From contig NZ_JADYTS010000030.1 of NCBI RefSeq assembly GCF_021531355.1, positions 1 to 36,651 of the forward strand: a stretch of 36,651 bases of DNA. The letters are read 5' to 3'. This DNA comes from Leyella stercorea. Its GTDB lineage: Bacteria; Bacteroidota; Bacteroidia; Bacteroidales; Bacteroidaceae. The stretch's first letter is position 1; the number at the start of each line of letters is the position of its first letter. The position numbers were made by a program, and so were the translations under genes. Positions 9,160 to 17,592 of the stretch are shown piece by piece. The notes below the pieces were generated by a model. The model made no database searches and had not been told where the DNA came from. It saw only the letters and a list, made by a program, of their open reading frames with translations.

Positions 9160-10179
9160 TTACTTAGCACCGGCTACTTCCGAGCCGTCGTAAGCCCACT
9201 TGCAGAACGAGGCTCCGTGAACGAAACCTGCACCGAAAGCAGTGAAGATGACGTTGTCGCCCTTCTTCATGTTCTTCTCGTTATCCCACAATGCCAATGG
9301 TATTGTGGCAGCGCTGGTGTTGCCATAGCGCTCGATGTTGACTACCACCTTATCCATAGGCAGACCGATACGCTTGGTAACGGCCTCGATGATGCGAAGG
9401 TTTGCCTCGTGCGGTACAACCCACTTCACGTCGTCGGCAGTGAGTTCGTTGCGCTTCATCACTTCAGCCACGTCGTTGCTCATGTCGGTAACAGCATAGC
9501 GGAACACTGTGCGACCCTCCTGATAGAGATAGTGCAAACGGTGTGCAACGGTGAAGTGTGACGGCGGGCAAACAGAGCCACCAGCCTTCATGTGAAGGAA
9601 TGGGAGTCCCTTGCCATCGGTACGCAGATACGAGTTCTGCACGCCAACACCTTCCTCCTCAGTAGCCTCAACGAGCACTGCTCCGGCACCGTCGCCGAAG
9701 AGTACGCAAGTAGCGCGGTCCTGATAGTCGACGAGCGACGACATCTTGTCGGCACCGATAACGATTATCTTCTTGTAGCGTCCGCTTTCAATCATTGTAG
9801 CGGCTACGTCGAGCGAATAAAGGAATCCGCAGCATGCAGCCTCAAAGTCGAAGGCGAAAGCATTCTTCAGTCCAAGTTTGCCAAGGACGATAGACGCTGT
9901 CGAGGGGAACTTGTAGTCGGGAGTTGTTGTGGTTACAATCAGCGCATCAATTGTGTCGGGATCGACACCGGTCTTCTTCAGGAGCTGCTTGGCTGCCTTA
10001 CGCGCCATGTAGCTTGTACCAAGACCTTCCTCAGTGAGGATGTGGCGTTCCTTGATGCCGACACGTGTCATAATCCACTCGTCACTGGTGTCTACCATGC
10101 GCGACAGCTCCTCGTTGTTGAGGACATAGTCGGGCACGTATCCGCCAATGCCGGTGATTACTGCGTGTATCTTTCCCAT
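9160..10179 (-). CDS. fabH: beta-ketoacyl-ACP synthase III
   Basis: Starts type II fatty acid synthesis by condensing an acyl-CoA with malonyl-ACP. The 339 residues match the family. The catalytic triad is visible: C116 in DFEAACCGF, H257 in WVVPHEAN and N287 in ERYGNTSAA; the dimer-interface GDGAGAV motif is at about 162-168. It follows rpmF by 14 bp in the conserved DUF177-rpmF-fabH cluster; plsX, found between rpmF and fabH in proteobacteria, is absent, as is usual in Bacteroidales. A strong terminator follows. Confidence 0.97.
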   Translation of the reverse strand: MGKIHAVITGIGGYVPDYVLNNEELSRMVDTSDEWIMTRVGIKERHILTEEGLGTSYMARKAAKQLLKKTGVDPDTIDALIVTTTTPDYKFPSTASIVLGKLGLKNAFAFDFEAACCGFLYSLDVAATMIESGRYKKIIVIGADKMSSLVDYQDRATCVLFGDGAGAVLVEATEEEGVGVQNSYLRTDGKGLPFLHMKAGGSVCPPSHFTVAHRLHYLYQEGRTVFRYAVTDMSNDVAEVMKRNELTADDVKWVVPHEANLRIIEAVTKRIGLPMDKVVVNIERYGNTSAATIPLALWDNEKNMKKGDNVIFTAFGAGFVHGASFCKWAYDGSEVAGAK

Positions 10180-10193
10180 TTTACGGTGAGAAA

Positions 10194-10379
10194 TTATTCA
10201 GCTACTTCCTTAACGATAGCAACCTTGCCACGATAGTATCCGCAAGTAGGGCATACTGTGTGGTATACGTAGTAAGCGCCACAGTTAGGGCATACTGCCA
10301 ATGTAGGAGCTACTGCCTTATCATGAGTTCTTCTCTTAAGTGTACGAGTCTTCGACTGTCTTCTTTTAGGATGTGCCAT
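10194..10379 (-). CDS. rpmF: 50S ribosomal protein L32
   Basis: Small protein of the large ribosomal subunit. The 61 residues begin with the diagnostic MAHPKRRQSKTRTLKRRTH and carry a zinc-ribbon pair, C30xxC33 and C43xxC46, so this is the zinc-binding (C+) form. It sits 6 bp after the DUF177 gene and 14 bp before fabH, in one operon. Confidence 0.97.
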   Translation of the reverse strand: MAHPKRRQSKTRTLKRRTHDKAVAPTLAVCPNCGAYYVYHTVCPTCGYYRGKVAIVKEVAE

Positions 10380-10385
10380 TTTTCT

Positions 10386-10952
10386 TTAATCTTTAATTAT
10401 TGTTTTTAATTTTTCTAATCCATTCCATCGCGGATCTACCGCCTGCTCTCCATCCTCGCCACTACTTCGGGTAGCTGAGTGTTCTTCGAGAACCTTAATC
10501 ATCGCCGCGTTACATTTTCCAGGTGTATGCACGTGCTTAGCGGGTATGTTGAGTGCTATAAATTCGTAGATAAACCACGCCACATCGAGTATGCCTTCAC
10601 GCTCGTCGACAGTGATGAGGTCATCATCCTCGGAATATTCTTCTCCAAACTTCACCACGAGGCGGTCGTCCGTCTCAATAGGCTGTTCCATATCGTCCAG
10701 ACACAGGTCGCACGGAATAACGACAGTGCCTTCGGTGTGAAAATCAAGCTCAAAATAGTTCTCCGTGCGGCGTACATTTATACGCACACGAATATTGCCA
10801 CGCTTGATTTCGTCTTCATCAAGTGACTCAAACCAAGCGTCGCCCAGACTATATTCAAGGGTACTCTGACCCTCTTTCAAGTCCTTCAAATCTATTCTAA
10901 GCAGTTCAGAACTACACATTTGGTGCGCAAAGTTACGAATATTTTCCGACAT
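10386..10952 (-). CDS. DUF177 (YceD-like) protein
   Basis: Member of the DUF177/YceD family, linked genetically to 23S rRNA accumulation or ribosome assembly in other bacteria and plastids. The 188 residues contain the typical C-x-x-C-L motif (IPCDLCLDDMEQPI) and a conserved tail (DPRWNGLEKLKTIIKD). The start given is the longest frame; a second ATG at 10917-10919 gives MCSSELLRIDLKDL, which resembles the usual family start better, and a TAACTTTG box lies between the two ATGs. The gene is 9 bp downstream of the histidine kinase, 6 bp upstream of rpmF. Confidence 0.88.
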   Translation of the reverse strand: MSENIRNFAHQMCSSELLRIDLKDLKEGQSTLEYSLGDAWFESLDEDEIKRGNIRVRINVRRTENYFELDFHTEGTVVIPCDLCLDDMEQPIETDDRLVVKFGEEYSEDDDLITVDEREGILDVAWFIYEFIALNIPAKHVHTPGKCNAAMIKVLEEHSATRSSGEDGEQAVDPRWNGLEKLKTIIKD

Positions 10953-10961
10953 ACGACAATT

Positions 10962-12155
10962 TTACAATAATGTTTTTGACTTTCTTAAAGGTTTTTTCAG
11001 TTCTACGCGGAATGTTGTGCCAATTCCTACCTCAGAATGCTTCACCCAGATGCGTCCTTTGTGATATTCCTCCACAATGCGCTTGGCGAGCGAGAGGCCG
11101 AGGCCCCAGCCTCGTTTCTTGGTGGTGAAGCCGGGACGGAACACGTTGCGCAAGTCCTTCTTGCGTATTCCCTTGCCAGTGTCGCTCACCTCAACAACGG
11201 TCTTGTTTGCTTCTTGCGCCACGGTTATGGTTATAGTGCCCTCGCCTCCCATGGCGTCGACAGCATTCTTGCACAGATTCTCTATCACCCATTCAAATAG
11301 CGATGCGTTTATCCGCACCCTCACCTCGCCCTCGGGGAAGCGGCGTATCATCTGCACGCGCTTCGACGTGCGGCGGTCCATATAGTCCACCACGTGCTGC
11401 ATCACCTCCTTAAGGTCGGTATCTACGGGTTCGGGCAGCGAGCCTATCTTCGAGAAGCGGTCGGCTATGAGTTGCAGTCGCTGCACGTCGTTCTCCATCT
11501 CGGGTATCAGTTCGTCGTCGGGATAAGTCTCGCGCAGAATCTCCACCCATGCCATCAGACTGGATATGGGCGTACCGAGTTGATGGGCGGTCTCCTTGGA
11601 GAGTCCCACCCACACCTTGTTCTGTTCGGCACGTTTCGACGTGAGCAATGCGAATATGGCTATTACGACAAACAGCATAACTACACCTAATTGTATATAG
11701 GGGTATGACGCCAGGCGGCGCAGCATGAGCGAATCGTCGTAACAGACGTCAATATAGTCGGTGCTTCGGTCGTCGTCGAGTGTTATGCGGATATTGCGGT
11801 TGGCGGCAAGCAATTGCTTGCCCAAATCATTAAGAAAAGCGGTGGAATCGGCTGAACTTTTGCAATGTTCAATTTCAATGTTGCGGTAAGCCTGTACCTG
11901 TCCGTGCGGGTCGAGCACAACTACGGGAATGGTGTTATTGCTGTTTATCACACGCAGCACAAGATTGATGTCGGTATTCTCGTCGGCATTGTTGAGTGTG
12001 CGCATAGCCTCAGCCCACACCTCCATCTTGCCACGCTCCTCACTGGCAAGGTCGCGTATGAGGAAGTGCGACACGACGAGCGAGACAACCGCTATCACTA
12101 CGGCTGCCAGCACAAGAATTATCTTCACACGGCGTATCTGGTCTGTCCACTGCAT
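10962..12155 (-). CDS. membrane sensor histidine kinase, orphan
   Basis: Inner-membrane two-component sensor. The 397 residues show TM1 (about 12-33), an extracytoplasmic sensing region (about 34-152), TM2 (154-172), an H-box with the phosphoacceptor H191 (LSKETAHQLGTPISSLMAW), an N-box (VIENLCKNAVDAMG), and G boxes (DTGKGIRKKD, GWGLGLSLAKRIVEEY). The HQLGTP H-box is of the group common in Bacteroidetes. No response regulator gene is adjacent. It lies 9 bp upstream of the DUF177 gene, so it may be co-transcribed with the ribosome/fatty-acid cluster. Confidence 0.93.
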   Translation of the reverse strand: MQWTDQIRRVKIILVLAAVVIAVVSLVVSHFLIRDLASEERGKMEVWAEAMRTLNNADENTDINLVLRVINSNNTIPVVVLDPHGQVQAYRNIEIEHCKSSADSTAFLNDLGKQLLAANRNIRITLDDDRSTDYIDVCYDDSLMLRRLASYPYIQLGVVMLFVVIAIFALLTSKRAEQNKVWVGLSKETAHQLGTPISSLMAWVEILRETYPDDELIPEMENDVQRLQLIADRFSKIGSLPEPVDTDLKEVMQHVVDYMDRRTSKRVQMIRRFPEGEVRVRINASLFEWVIENLCKNAVDAMGGEGTITITVAQEANKTVVEVSDTGKGIRKKDLRNVFRPGFTTKKRGWGLGLSLAKRIVEEYHKGRIWVKHSEVGIGTTFRVELKKPLRKSKTLL

Positions 12156-12280
12156 ATAAATGTATAACGCAGTTATCGGCAGATTATTATTTGGAATCAG
12201 AAATTAGGATTTGTCTTTCTTGTTTTCTATCGTTACGAGAGCTCATTCCAAATGTTATGAGTCTGCACACCAATCGTAAT

Positions 12281-12306
12281 AAAAGCTCGCACCAATTGAT
12301 GCGAGC
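12281..12306 (-). terminator. intrinsic terminator after the Ser/Thr kinase gene
   Basis: On the minus strand GCTCGCA (12306-12300) pairs with TGCGAGC (12291-12285) around an 8-nt loop whose ends can add further pairs, then TTTTATTA. It starts 1 nt past the kinase stop and closes the fimbrillin/kinase operon. The remaining 12156-12280 spacer is AT-rich; I see no clear promoter for the histidine kinase. Confidence 0.8.
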
Positions 12307-12307
12307 C

Positions 12308-13258
12308 TTACCAAAGACTACTATCCATCACCTTATTGGCAGCTCCAGCAGAAACAGAATCGTTATTTACAGCGTCTGCTGGTGTGGTTTGGCGTGCGTT
12401 CATCATCACACCGATGATGACAATCAGCACCAATGCCAATGCTACGAGTAGAGCGTTCACCACGACTAACGACCTGCCCTTGTCTGCCATCAGAAGCCTT
12501 ACCTGCGCAATGTCAGCAGGACGATGCACACGATCGGCTGCAGCGCACCTCCGCCCTACCCTCATCAGTTGCTTGCTACGTACAGCCTCAGCCATATACT
12601 CCAACACCTTGCCAAACGAATAGATGTCGGCACGAGGATCGCTCTGGGCACCTGGCTTGAGCTGTTCGGGTGCCATATAGCCGTATGTGCCAGCCGGAAT
12701 CTTCAGCACGCAGAAGGTTTCGCTGTCGGAAAGTCCGAAGTCGATGAGCTTCACGTCACCGCCTCGGTGAGTCAGCATTATGTTGGAGGGCTTGATGTCG
12801 CGATGGACGGTCTGCTTGGCGTGCATATACTCCATAGCGTCGAGCAACTGGTCGGCTATCTTGCGTGCCTTCTCCTCAGTCATGTTGACGCCTTTTACAG
12901 CCGCTTCAAGCGTCTCGCCGTCCACATATTCCATGACTATGCACTCGCCCAATTCGCCCACAGGCTCCATACTTATAGTGCGGCATATGTTGGGATGGTC
13001 GAGTTGCAGCCCTATCTCGAATTCCTTAAGAAGTGCCTGATGATAAACCGGTGTGTAAAGAAAGTCCGTCTTCAGGCATTTCAGCATGTAGCGCTTGCCA
13101 TATCGTACGGATGTGAAAAGACGGGTGAAGCCCGACCTCGACACATAGCACTCGCTGATATTAGTAAAGCCACTGTCGGCTCGCGCTACTACAAAATCCG
13201 ATTCGTTGTTTATGTTTTCCACATATCCCGAAGTGGGTCGGTTTTCATTGTCACTCAT
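12308..13258 (-). CDS. membrane-anchored Ser/Thr protein kinase
   Basis: Hanks-type kinase of 316 residues. The glycine-rich loop is degenerate, but K60 (RYMLKCLK), E79, the catalytic loop HRDIKPSN (152-159, D154), the metal-binding IDFG (D173) and GYMAPEQ (193-199) are present, so it should be active. A stretch after the kinase fold (about 225-262) is short and basic, then one TM helix (about 264-286) and a 30-residue tail outside the membrane, with no PASTA or other sensor domain. It is the last gene of the surface-protein operon, 7 bp after the HTH-like gene, which suggests that it reports on or controls that surface system; its substrate is unknown. Confidence 0.92.
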   Translation of the reverse strand: MSDNENRPTSGYVENINNESDFVVARADSGFTNISECYVSRSGFTRLFTSVRYGKRYMLKCLKTDFLYTPVYHQALLKEFEIGLQLDHPNICRTISMEPVGELGECIVMEYVDGETLEAAVKGVNMTEEKARKIADQLLDAMEYMHAKQTVHRDIKPSNIMLTHRGGDVKLIDFGLSDSETFCVLKIPAGTYGYMAPEQLKPGAQSDPRADIYSFGKVLEYMAEAVRSKQLMRVGRRCAAADRVHRPADIAQVRLLMADKGRSLVVVNALLVALALVLIVIIGVMMNARQTTPADAVNNDSVSAGAANKVMDSSLW

Positions 13259-13265
13259 AATCAGT

Positions 13266-13838
13266 CTAAATTATCTTTCTAACTATCGAAAGGCCGCCAT
13301 TGCGTCCTGCCACAAAGGGAGGCGTACGCTCACCGTTGCGCTCAAGGTAAGGCAGATACAACGGCTGCTCCTTGATAAAACATCCTGTCACGAAGCGGTC
13401 GCCCGCCTCCACCTTACTGTTCTGTGCCGCCAGCACATGATAGAGACTGTCGCCGAGATATTCAAGGCGGAGCAGACGGTTGGGCGCCCATCCTATCTCT
13501 ATCTGCTCACCTTGTTCAAGGTCGCTGCTCACGAGCTGACCGGCATCAAAGAACGACGAATTATAGTACGAGCTCTTCTTCAGCCAAAGCAGAAACGAGG
13601 CATAGTCCTTATGTCCTATGTATGCCGACAGAGAGTCGAGGGTCTGCATGCGCGGCTTATGGCTGTCGCTAACATAGCCGTACAGTCGCTTCAACGTCGA
13701 AGGCGACACGAATATCTCATGTCGAAGGCGCAGTATCACCGAGAACTCCTCAAAGTCGGTGGTCGTGGTAAGGTGCTTGCCGTAATGCTCCTCGACAAGT
13801 CGTTTCAGCTCTTCTATTTCTGGTGTATTCATAGTCAC
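13266..13838 (-). CDS. HTH-like Bacteroidetes protein of unknown function
   Basis: A 190-residue soluble protein. Its N-terminal half (about 1-85) follows a pattern seen in many Bacteroidetes proteins: SPSTLKRLYGYV then PRMQTLDSLSAYIGHKDYASFLLWL, which looks like a helix-turn-helix-type domain. The C-terminal half is beta-rich (IGWAPNRLLRLEYLGDSLYHVL) and ends with an Arg/Gly-rich segment. No signal peptide. Gaps of 5 bp and 7 bp to its neighbours make co-transcription with the kinase nearly certain. It might be a regulator or phosphorylation target; no function can be read from the sequence. Confidence 0.8.
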   Translation of the reverse strand: MTMNTPEIEELKRLVEEHYGKHLTTTTDFEEFSVILRLRHEIFVSPSTLKRLYGYVSDSHKPRMQTLDSLSAYIGHKDYASFLLWLKKSSYYNSSFFDAGQLVSSDLEQGEQIEIGWAPNRLLRLEYLGDSLYHVLAAQNSKVEAGDRFVTGCFIKEQPLYLPYLERNGERTPPFVAGRNGGLSIVRKII

Positions 13839-13843
13839 TTCAT

Positions 13844-15475
13844 TTATATGTCATCAATTATATTCTCAAACTGGTCCCAGTATGACTTTGCCCGATAATA
13901 CTCCTCTCTGCCTTTCGGCACATGCACGCGGCACGTCTTCAGAAAGTCGGTAGCAACATTGGCAAATGTGTTGTCATAGCATACTGGTGGCAACGCAGCA
14001 CCGACGTAAAGGTCAGTGAGCGGACAACCGTCGAAGACATATTCGTTTATAATGTCCACTTTCTTGCCAAGACGCACCGTGGTAAGGTGGCTGCATTTCT
14101 GAAACAATCCGGAAGGCAGCTGCTTAAGGGTGGAGGGCAGCACCACTTCCTTCACCTTGCTGTTATAGAAGGCGCACATACCCAACTTGGTCAGTCCGTC
14201 GGCGAATACGAATTTCTCCACGCTGCTTTCGCGGAAGGCATAGTCGCCAACGCTCTCTATGGTGGAGGGCAATGTGTATTCGCCCTTCTTGCCCATCGGG
14301 AACCAGAGTATGCGCTTGCTGTCACTGCTCAGGAGTACGCCGTCCTTGCTCATGAAGTGGGTGTTGGCTGCCGACACGTCGATGTTCTCCAGCGATGTGC
14401 AACCTGCCGATGGACTTACGGCGCTTACCGAAGCTGGGATGGTGATGCTGCGCAGAGAGGTGCAGCCCTCGAAGGCTTCCTTTTCTATCTTGACGGCTCC
14501 CATCGGCAGCTTGATGGTATTCAGACCTGTGCAAGCGCGAAACAGACCTACGCCTATCACTCCGTCCTCTGTAAATCGTGATTCGCCATACTCGCCACCA
14601 CCCGCAACGATGCTTGCTCCCGAGATGTCGAGGTCGGCAAGACGTCCGGCTGTAGGATGGTTTTCCTCATCGCGTCCTGCCATTATGCGCAGCGTGCGCA
14701 GATCGTCGCCATTGAGCGGGCCTACCACAGAAAGACTTGTAAGATTGAATATCTGGTCGCCGAGGAGGGTGGAAAGGATGCCTGCCTTACCAAGCACGAC
14801 GGCTGATGAGGTGGTGAACTGGAGGGCTTCGCCTTCCGACTCGCCTATGCTGTTGGCGGCAAATGGCTTGATGGTATACGTTATGTTGGGCTGCAGACCG
14901 TCAATAAGCAGACTGTACATTCCCTTGTCGTCAGCCTCATCGCTCTGCATGATAGTCTTCTCGCCACCCTCGATGCCTTCGCCCGACACACGGCAACCGC
15001 AGGATGTGACGGGGTCGCCGCCATTGTCCGTGATGCTGTAGCCTACGATAAGACTGACAGGAGCGCTACTCAGCACTTCTGCCTTGCTCACCGTGGGGCG
15101 TACGTTGGGCTGCGTGGCGAAGCTGACCATCTCGCCTGAGAGCGAGGCTGAGCCATTGGTGCCATGAAGCATATAATAATAGGTGGTGCCGGCTGTGAGC
15201 GTAGAGAGACGCATACTGACATTGCCGTCGGCATCAGCCAATACTTCCTGTCTCTCAGACATGCTCTCGTCATTGCCATAACTGAACCACAGACTTGGCA
15301 TGTCCACTCCCTTGTCCTTGACACACTTGCCCGACAGCGTGGCTTCCGTACGGCTAATGTCCGTAGCCGGAAATGTCTGGAGGCGAGGTTCAAAGTTGTA
15401 CGGACTGTCGCTGCTGCAAGAGCAGACCGTCACGACAGCCATCAACAATAATATATAGAGAAGTCGATTAATCAT
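13844..15475 (-). CDS. BspA-like LRR lipoprotein with fibronectin-like domains
   Basis: Exported lipoprotein of 543 residues. A hydrophobic leader ends in the lipobox TVCSC (Cys20). Residues about 30-120 and 125-225 each look like fibronectin type III-like modules (TEATLSGKCV..TTYYYMLHGTNG; PNITYTIKPFAANSIGES). The rest (about 235-535) contains BspA/LRR_5 repeats such as AFEGCTSLRSITIPASV, YAFRESSVEKFVFADGL and the family's closing HVPKGREEYYRAKSYWDQFENI. Such proteins bind host or bacterial surfaces. It sits 15 bp after the 351-residue gene and 5 bp before the HTH-like gene. Confidence 0.88.
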   Translation of the reverse strand: MINRLLYILLLMAVVTVCSCSSDSPYNFEPRLQTFPATDISRTEATLSGKCVKDKGVDMPSLWFSYGNDESMSERQEVLADADGNVSMRLSTLTAGTTYYYMLHGTNGSASLSGEMVSFATQPNVRPTVSKAEVLSSAPVSLIVGYSITDNGGDPVTSCGCRVSGEGIEGGEKTIMQSDEADDKGMYSLLIDGLQPNITYTIKPFAANSIGESEGEALQFTTSSAVVLGKAGILSTLLGDQIFNLTSLSVVGPLNGDDLRTLRIMAGRDEENHPTAGRLADLDISGASIVAGGGEYGESRFTEDGVIGVGLFRACTGLNTIKLPMGAVKIEKEAFEGCTSLRSITIPASVSAVSPSAGCTSLENIDVSAANTHFMSKDGVLLSSDSKRILWFPMGKKGEYTLPSTIESVGDYAFRESSVEKFVFADGLTKLGMCAFYNSKVKEVVLPSTLKQLPSGLFQKCSHLTTVRLGKKVDIINEYVFDGCPLTDLYVGAALPPVCYDNTFANVATDFLKTCRVHVPKGREEYYRAKSYWDQFENIIDDI

Positions 15476-15490
15476 TATCGGTACGTTTTT

Positions 15491-16546
15491 TTACTTGCGC
15501 TTTGTTATCATTCCCGTCTTTCCAAGGCATATTCCTACACCTATACATCCCTGCCATTGCTTGCCTGCAATGGTCAGTGCCGACGCACTGAAGCTGAATC
15601 GTCCTACCGAAGCTACAACGCCAAGCTCTGCCGCAAAGCCTTTATGGCTGAACTCCTCGTTGCGTAGCCAACCGCCGCCCTCGCTGTCGGCAAGCTGCCA
15701 TGCGGTGGTCTTACTGCCGTAGCCCACGCCTTCGAATATGTTGAGCAAGCCATTCAGACGATGTATGCCACCCACGGTGAGGACATACGCAGAAGTCTGC
15801 GTGCGTCCGGTATAATAAGGAGTATTGCTGGTAGAGGGTCGATAGCCGTCGCTATTGCACGAACCTATCGTCGTAGGCGCCGAATGCAGATTGCTGCTCA
15901 CATGCACATAAGCACCATGACGACGCATCAAGGCTGCCATTACGCCCCACGAGGGTCCGTCGGTATGGAGTGAGGCTGTGAGCAACGTGAAGGCGTGCAG
16001 CTGAACTATGCGTCGTGGCGGCGCCACGGTTACGGTATCGACGATGGTCTGGGTGTATACTATGGTGTCATGCTTCTCCACCACAGCAGCCTGCGGCAGA
16101 CGAAGGCGCATCTCGTAGGTCATGCGGCTCTCAAGCTTCGTGCCGAACTTATAGTCGCGCAGCACTCCCCATTGAGGATGTTTCAGCGTTATGCTCTTGG
16201 TACCCTTGGGTAGGAAAAGCCAAATCTCGCCTACCTTGTCACGACGTTCGACAATGCCCAGGGGCGAAGAGAAGGCAAAGTCGGCAGGTGCCACTACCTT
16301 AAGCAGTGCGCACGCCTCGCCGTTAAGGTCGCGTACGGCATCGATGAAAGCGCTCACGTCGGTAGGCAACTGACGGAATTTCTCCACCGTAAAGGTGCTG
16401 TCGGGCGCAGCCAATGCGACTGTCGCCACCGCTGCCTTAGCATCGCTCAACGACAGACACGACAATATCATAGAATACACCACGCAAAGCGTAACTTTAC
16501 GTAGCGTAAAGCATAACTTTACAAATGCCTTCTTTATACTTTCCAT
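15491..16546 (-). CDS. exported protein with PEGA-like N-terminal and beta-rich C-terminal region
   Basis: A 351-residue protein with an unusual basic leader and hydrophobic segment (about 18-46), probably a signal peptide. Residues about 56-134 (QLPTDVSAFIDAVRDLNGE, ALLKV, GEIWLFLPKGTKSITLKHP) follow a PEGA-like pattern found in Bacteroidales exported proteins. The C-terminal part (about 175-350) has alternating glycine/aromatic beta segments (AYVLTVGGIHRLNGLLNIFEGVGYGSKT) that could form a small outer-membrane barrel. Function unknown. It is 4 bp from the preceding gene and 15 bp from the next in the surface operon. Confidence 0.78.
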   Translation of the reverse strand: MESIKKAFVKLCFTLRKVTLCVVYSMILSCLSLSDAKAAVATVALAAPDSTFTVEKFRQLPTDVSAFIDAVRDLNGEACALLKVVAPADFAFSSPLGIVERRDKVGEIWLFLPKGTKSITLKHPQWGVLRDYKFGTKLESRMTYEMRLRLPQAAVVEKHDTIVYTQTIVDTVTVAPPRRIVQLHAFTLLTASLHTDGPSWGVMAALMRRHGAYVHVSSNLHSAPTTIGSCNSDGYRPSTSNTPYYTGRTQTSAYVLTVGGIHRLNGLLNIFEGVGYGSKTTAWQLADSEGGGWLRNEEFSHKGFAAELGVVASVGRFSFSASALTIAGKQWQGCIGVGICLGKTGMITKRK

Positions 16547-16550
16547 ATTA

Positions 16551-17582
16551 TTATTCTAAATTAAAGTCGGAAATTTCAATTACTCCATCACTACCACTTA
16601 CAGTTGCCGACGGCTGCCACGTGCGCACATGGATGAGTGGCATAGAGGCGTTGCGGAAGTCCCACAGCAGAAACAGCCAGCCGTCGTCGGCATAGCGGTC
16701 GCTCTTGTAGCGTTGGCGCAGCGACACTCCGTAGATGCCATCTTTCGTAGGATGGCGCATTATGCGGAAGTCGGAGAAGCGCACATCCACCTTCTTGTTC
16801 ATGCCGAACACCTTGGAGAGTCGCGAGAGATAGTCGGCCTTGGTATGGAGGGCGTAACTCACACGGCTGTCAGCGCCCACCTTGGCTTCCTCCTTCGACT
16901 GACGTACTACGTTGCCCACGATGATGAGCGCGTCGTTGCTGAACACCTGACGTAGGAAGTCGATGTCCTTCGTGGTGTATGCAGTGCGCAGATGCTCGCA
17001 GTAATTGAGTATCTGACGGCGACGTGTGGCGTCGGTCTCCTCCAGCTTTCCGCTTATTATCTTGGAAGCCTCAGCATAGAACGGACTGTTGTGCGCCATC
17101 GTGCGCACGTCTACAGCCGGCAGTCTCACCTCTTTACGGCTTACTTTAGCAGCAGGTTGCTGACCATGCACGTCCGCCACCGTACCGTCAATGGCAGACG
17201 TCTGCCCCTCCGGCGCAGTTATTGCCGATTGCGACGGATCGGCTGACGTGGCTGTAAAGACCACTATGCCCTGCATGTCGACATATCCTTCACGACCCGT
17301 CGACAATTCGCGGAAGCGCAGACGACCGCCACGAAACTGCGTGTCGAGCATACATCCTCGCAGCGGAATGCGAAACATCTCATTGCCACGCGCGTCCTCT
17401 ACCACATACTGTCGTTCGCCGTTGGTCATGGTCTGCTCCACAAGCTGCATGCCCTCGCTCGTGCCGTAGCGCGTCTCGGTAGTCACATTATTATATTTTC
17501 CAATGGGCAGCACCCACAAAGCCACTGCCCACAAGGAAAGAATCAGCACAAGGGCTGATAATACATACGTTATTTTCTTCAT
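16551..17582 (-). CDS. membrane-anchored protein with NTF2-like C-terminal domain
   Basis: A 343-residue protein with one N-terminal TM or uncleaved signal (about 4-27), an extracytoplasmic beta-rich region including GREGYVDMQGIVVFTA (about 30-110), a low-complexity linker, and a C-terminal domain (about 185-335) with YCEHLRTAYTTKDIDFLRQVFSNDALIIVG, HTKADYLSRLSKVFG and DDGWLFLLWDFRN. The last pattern resembles NTF2/SnoaL-like domains of Bacteroidales envelope proteins. Role unknown; operon position suggests assembly or surface display of the fimbrillin-like subunits. Confidence 0.75.
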   Translation of the reverse strand: MKKITYVLSALVLILSLWAVALWVLPIGKYNNVTTETRYGTSEGMQLVEQTMTNGERQYVVEDARGNEMFRIPLRGCMLDTQFRGGRLRFRELSTGREGYVDMQGIVVFTATSADPSQSAITAPEGQTSAIDGTVADVHGQQPAAKVSRKEVRLPAVDVRTMAHNSPFYAEASKIISGKLEETDATRRRQILNYCEHLRTAYTTKDIDFLRQVFSNDALIIVGNVVRQSKEEAKVGADSRVSYALHTKADYLSRLSKVFGMNKKVDVRFSDFRIMRHPTKDGIYGVSLRQRYKSDRYADDGWLFLLWDFRNASMPLIHVRTWQPSATVSGSDGVIEISDFNLE

Positions 17583-17592
17583 TCAGAAAGTG

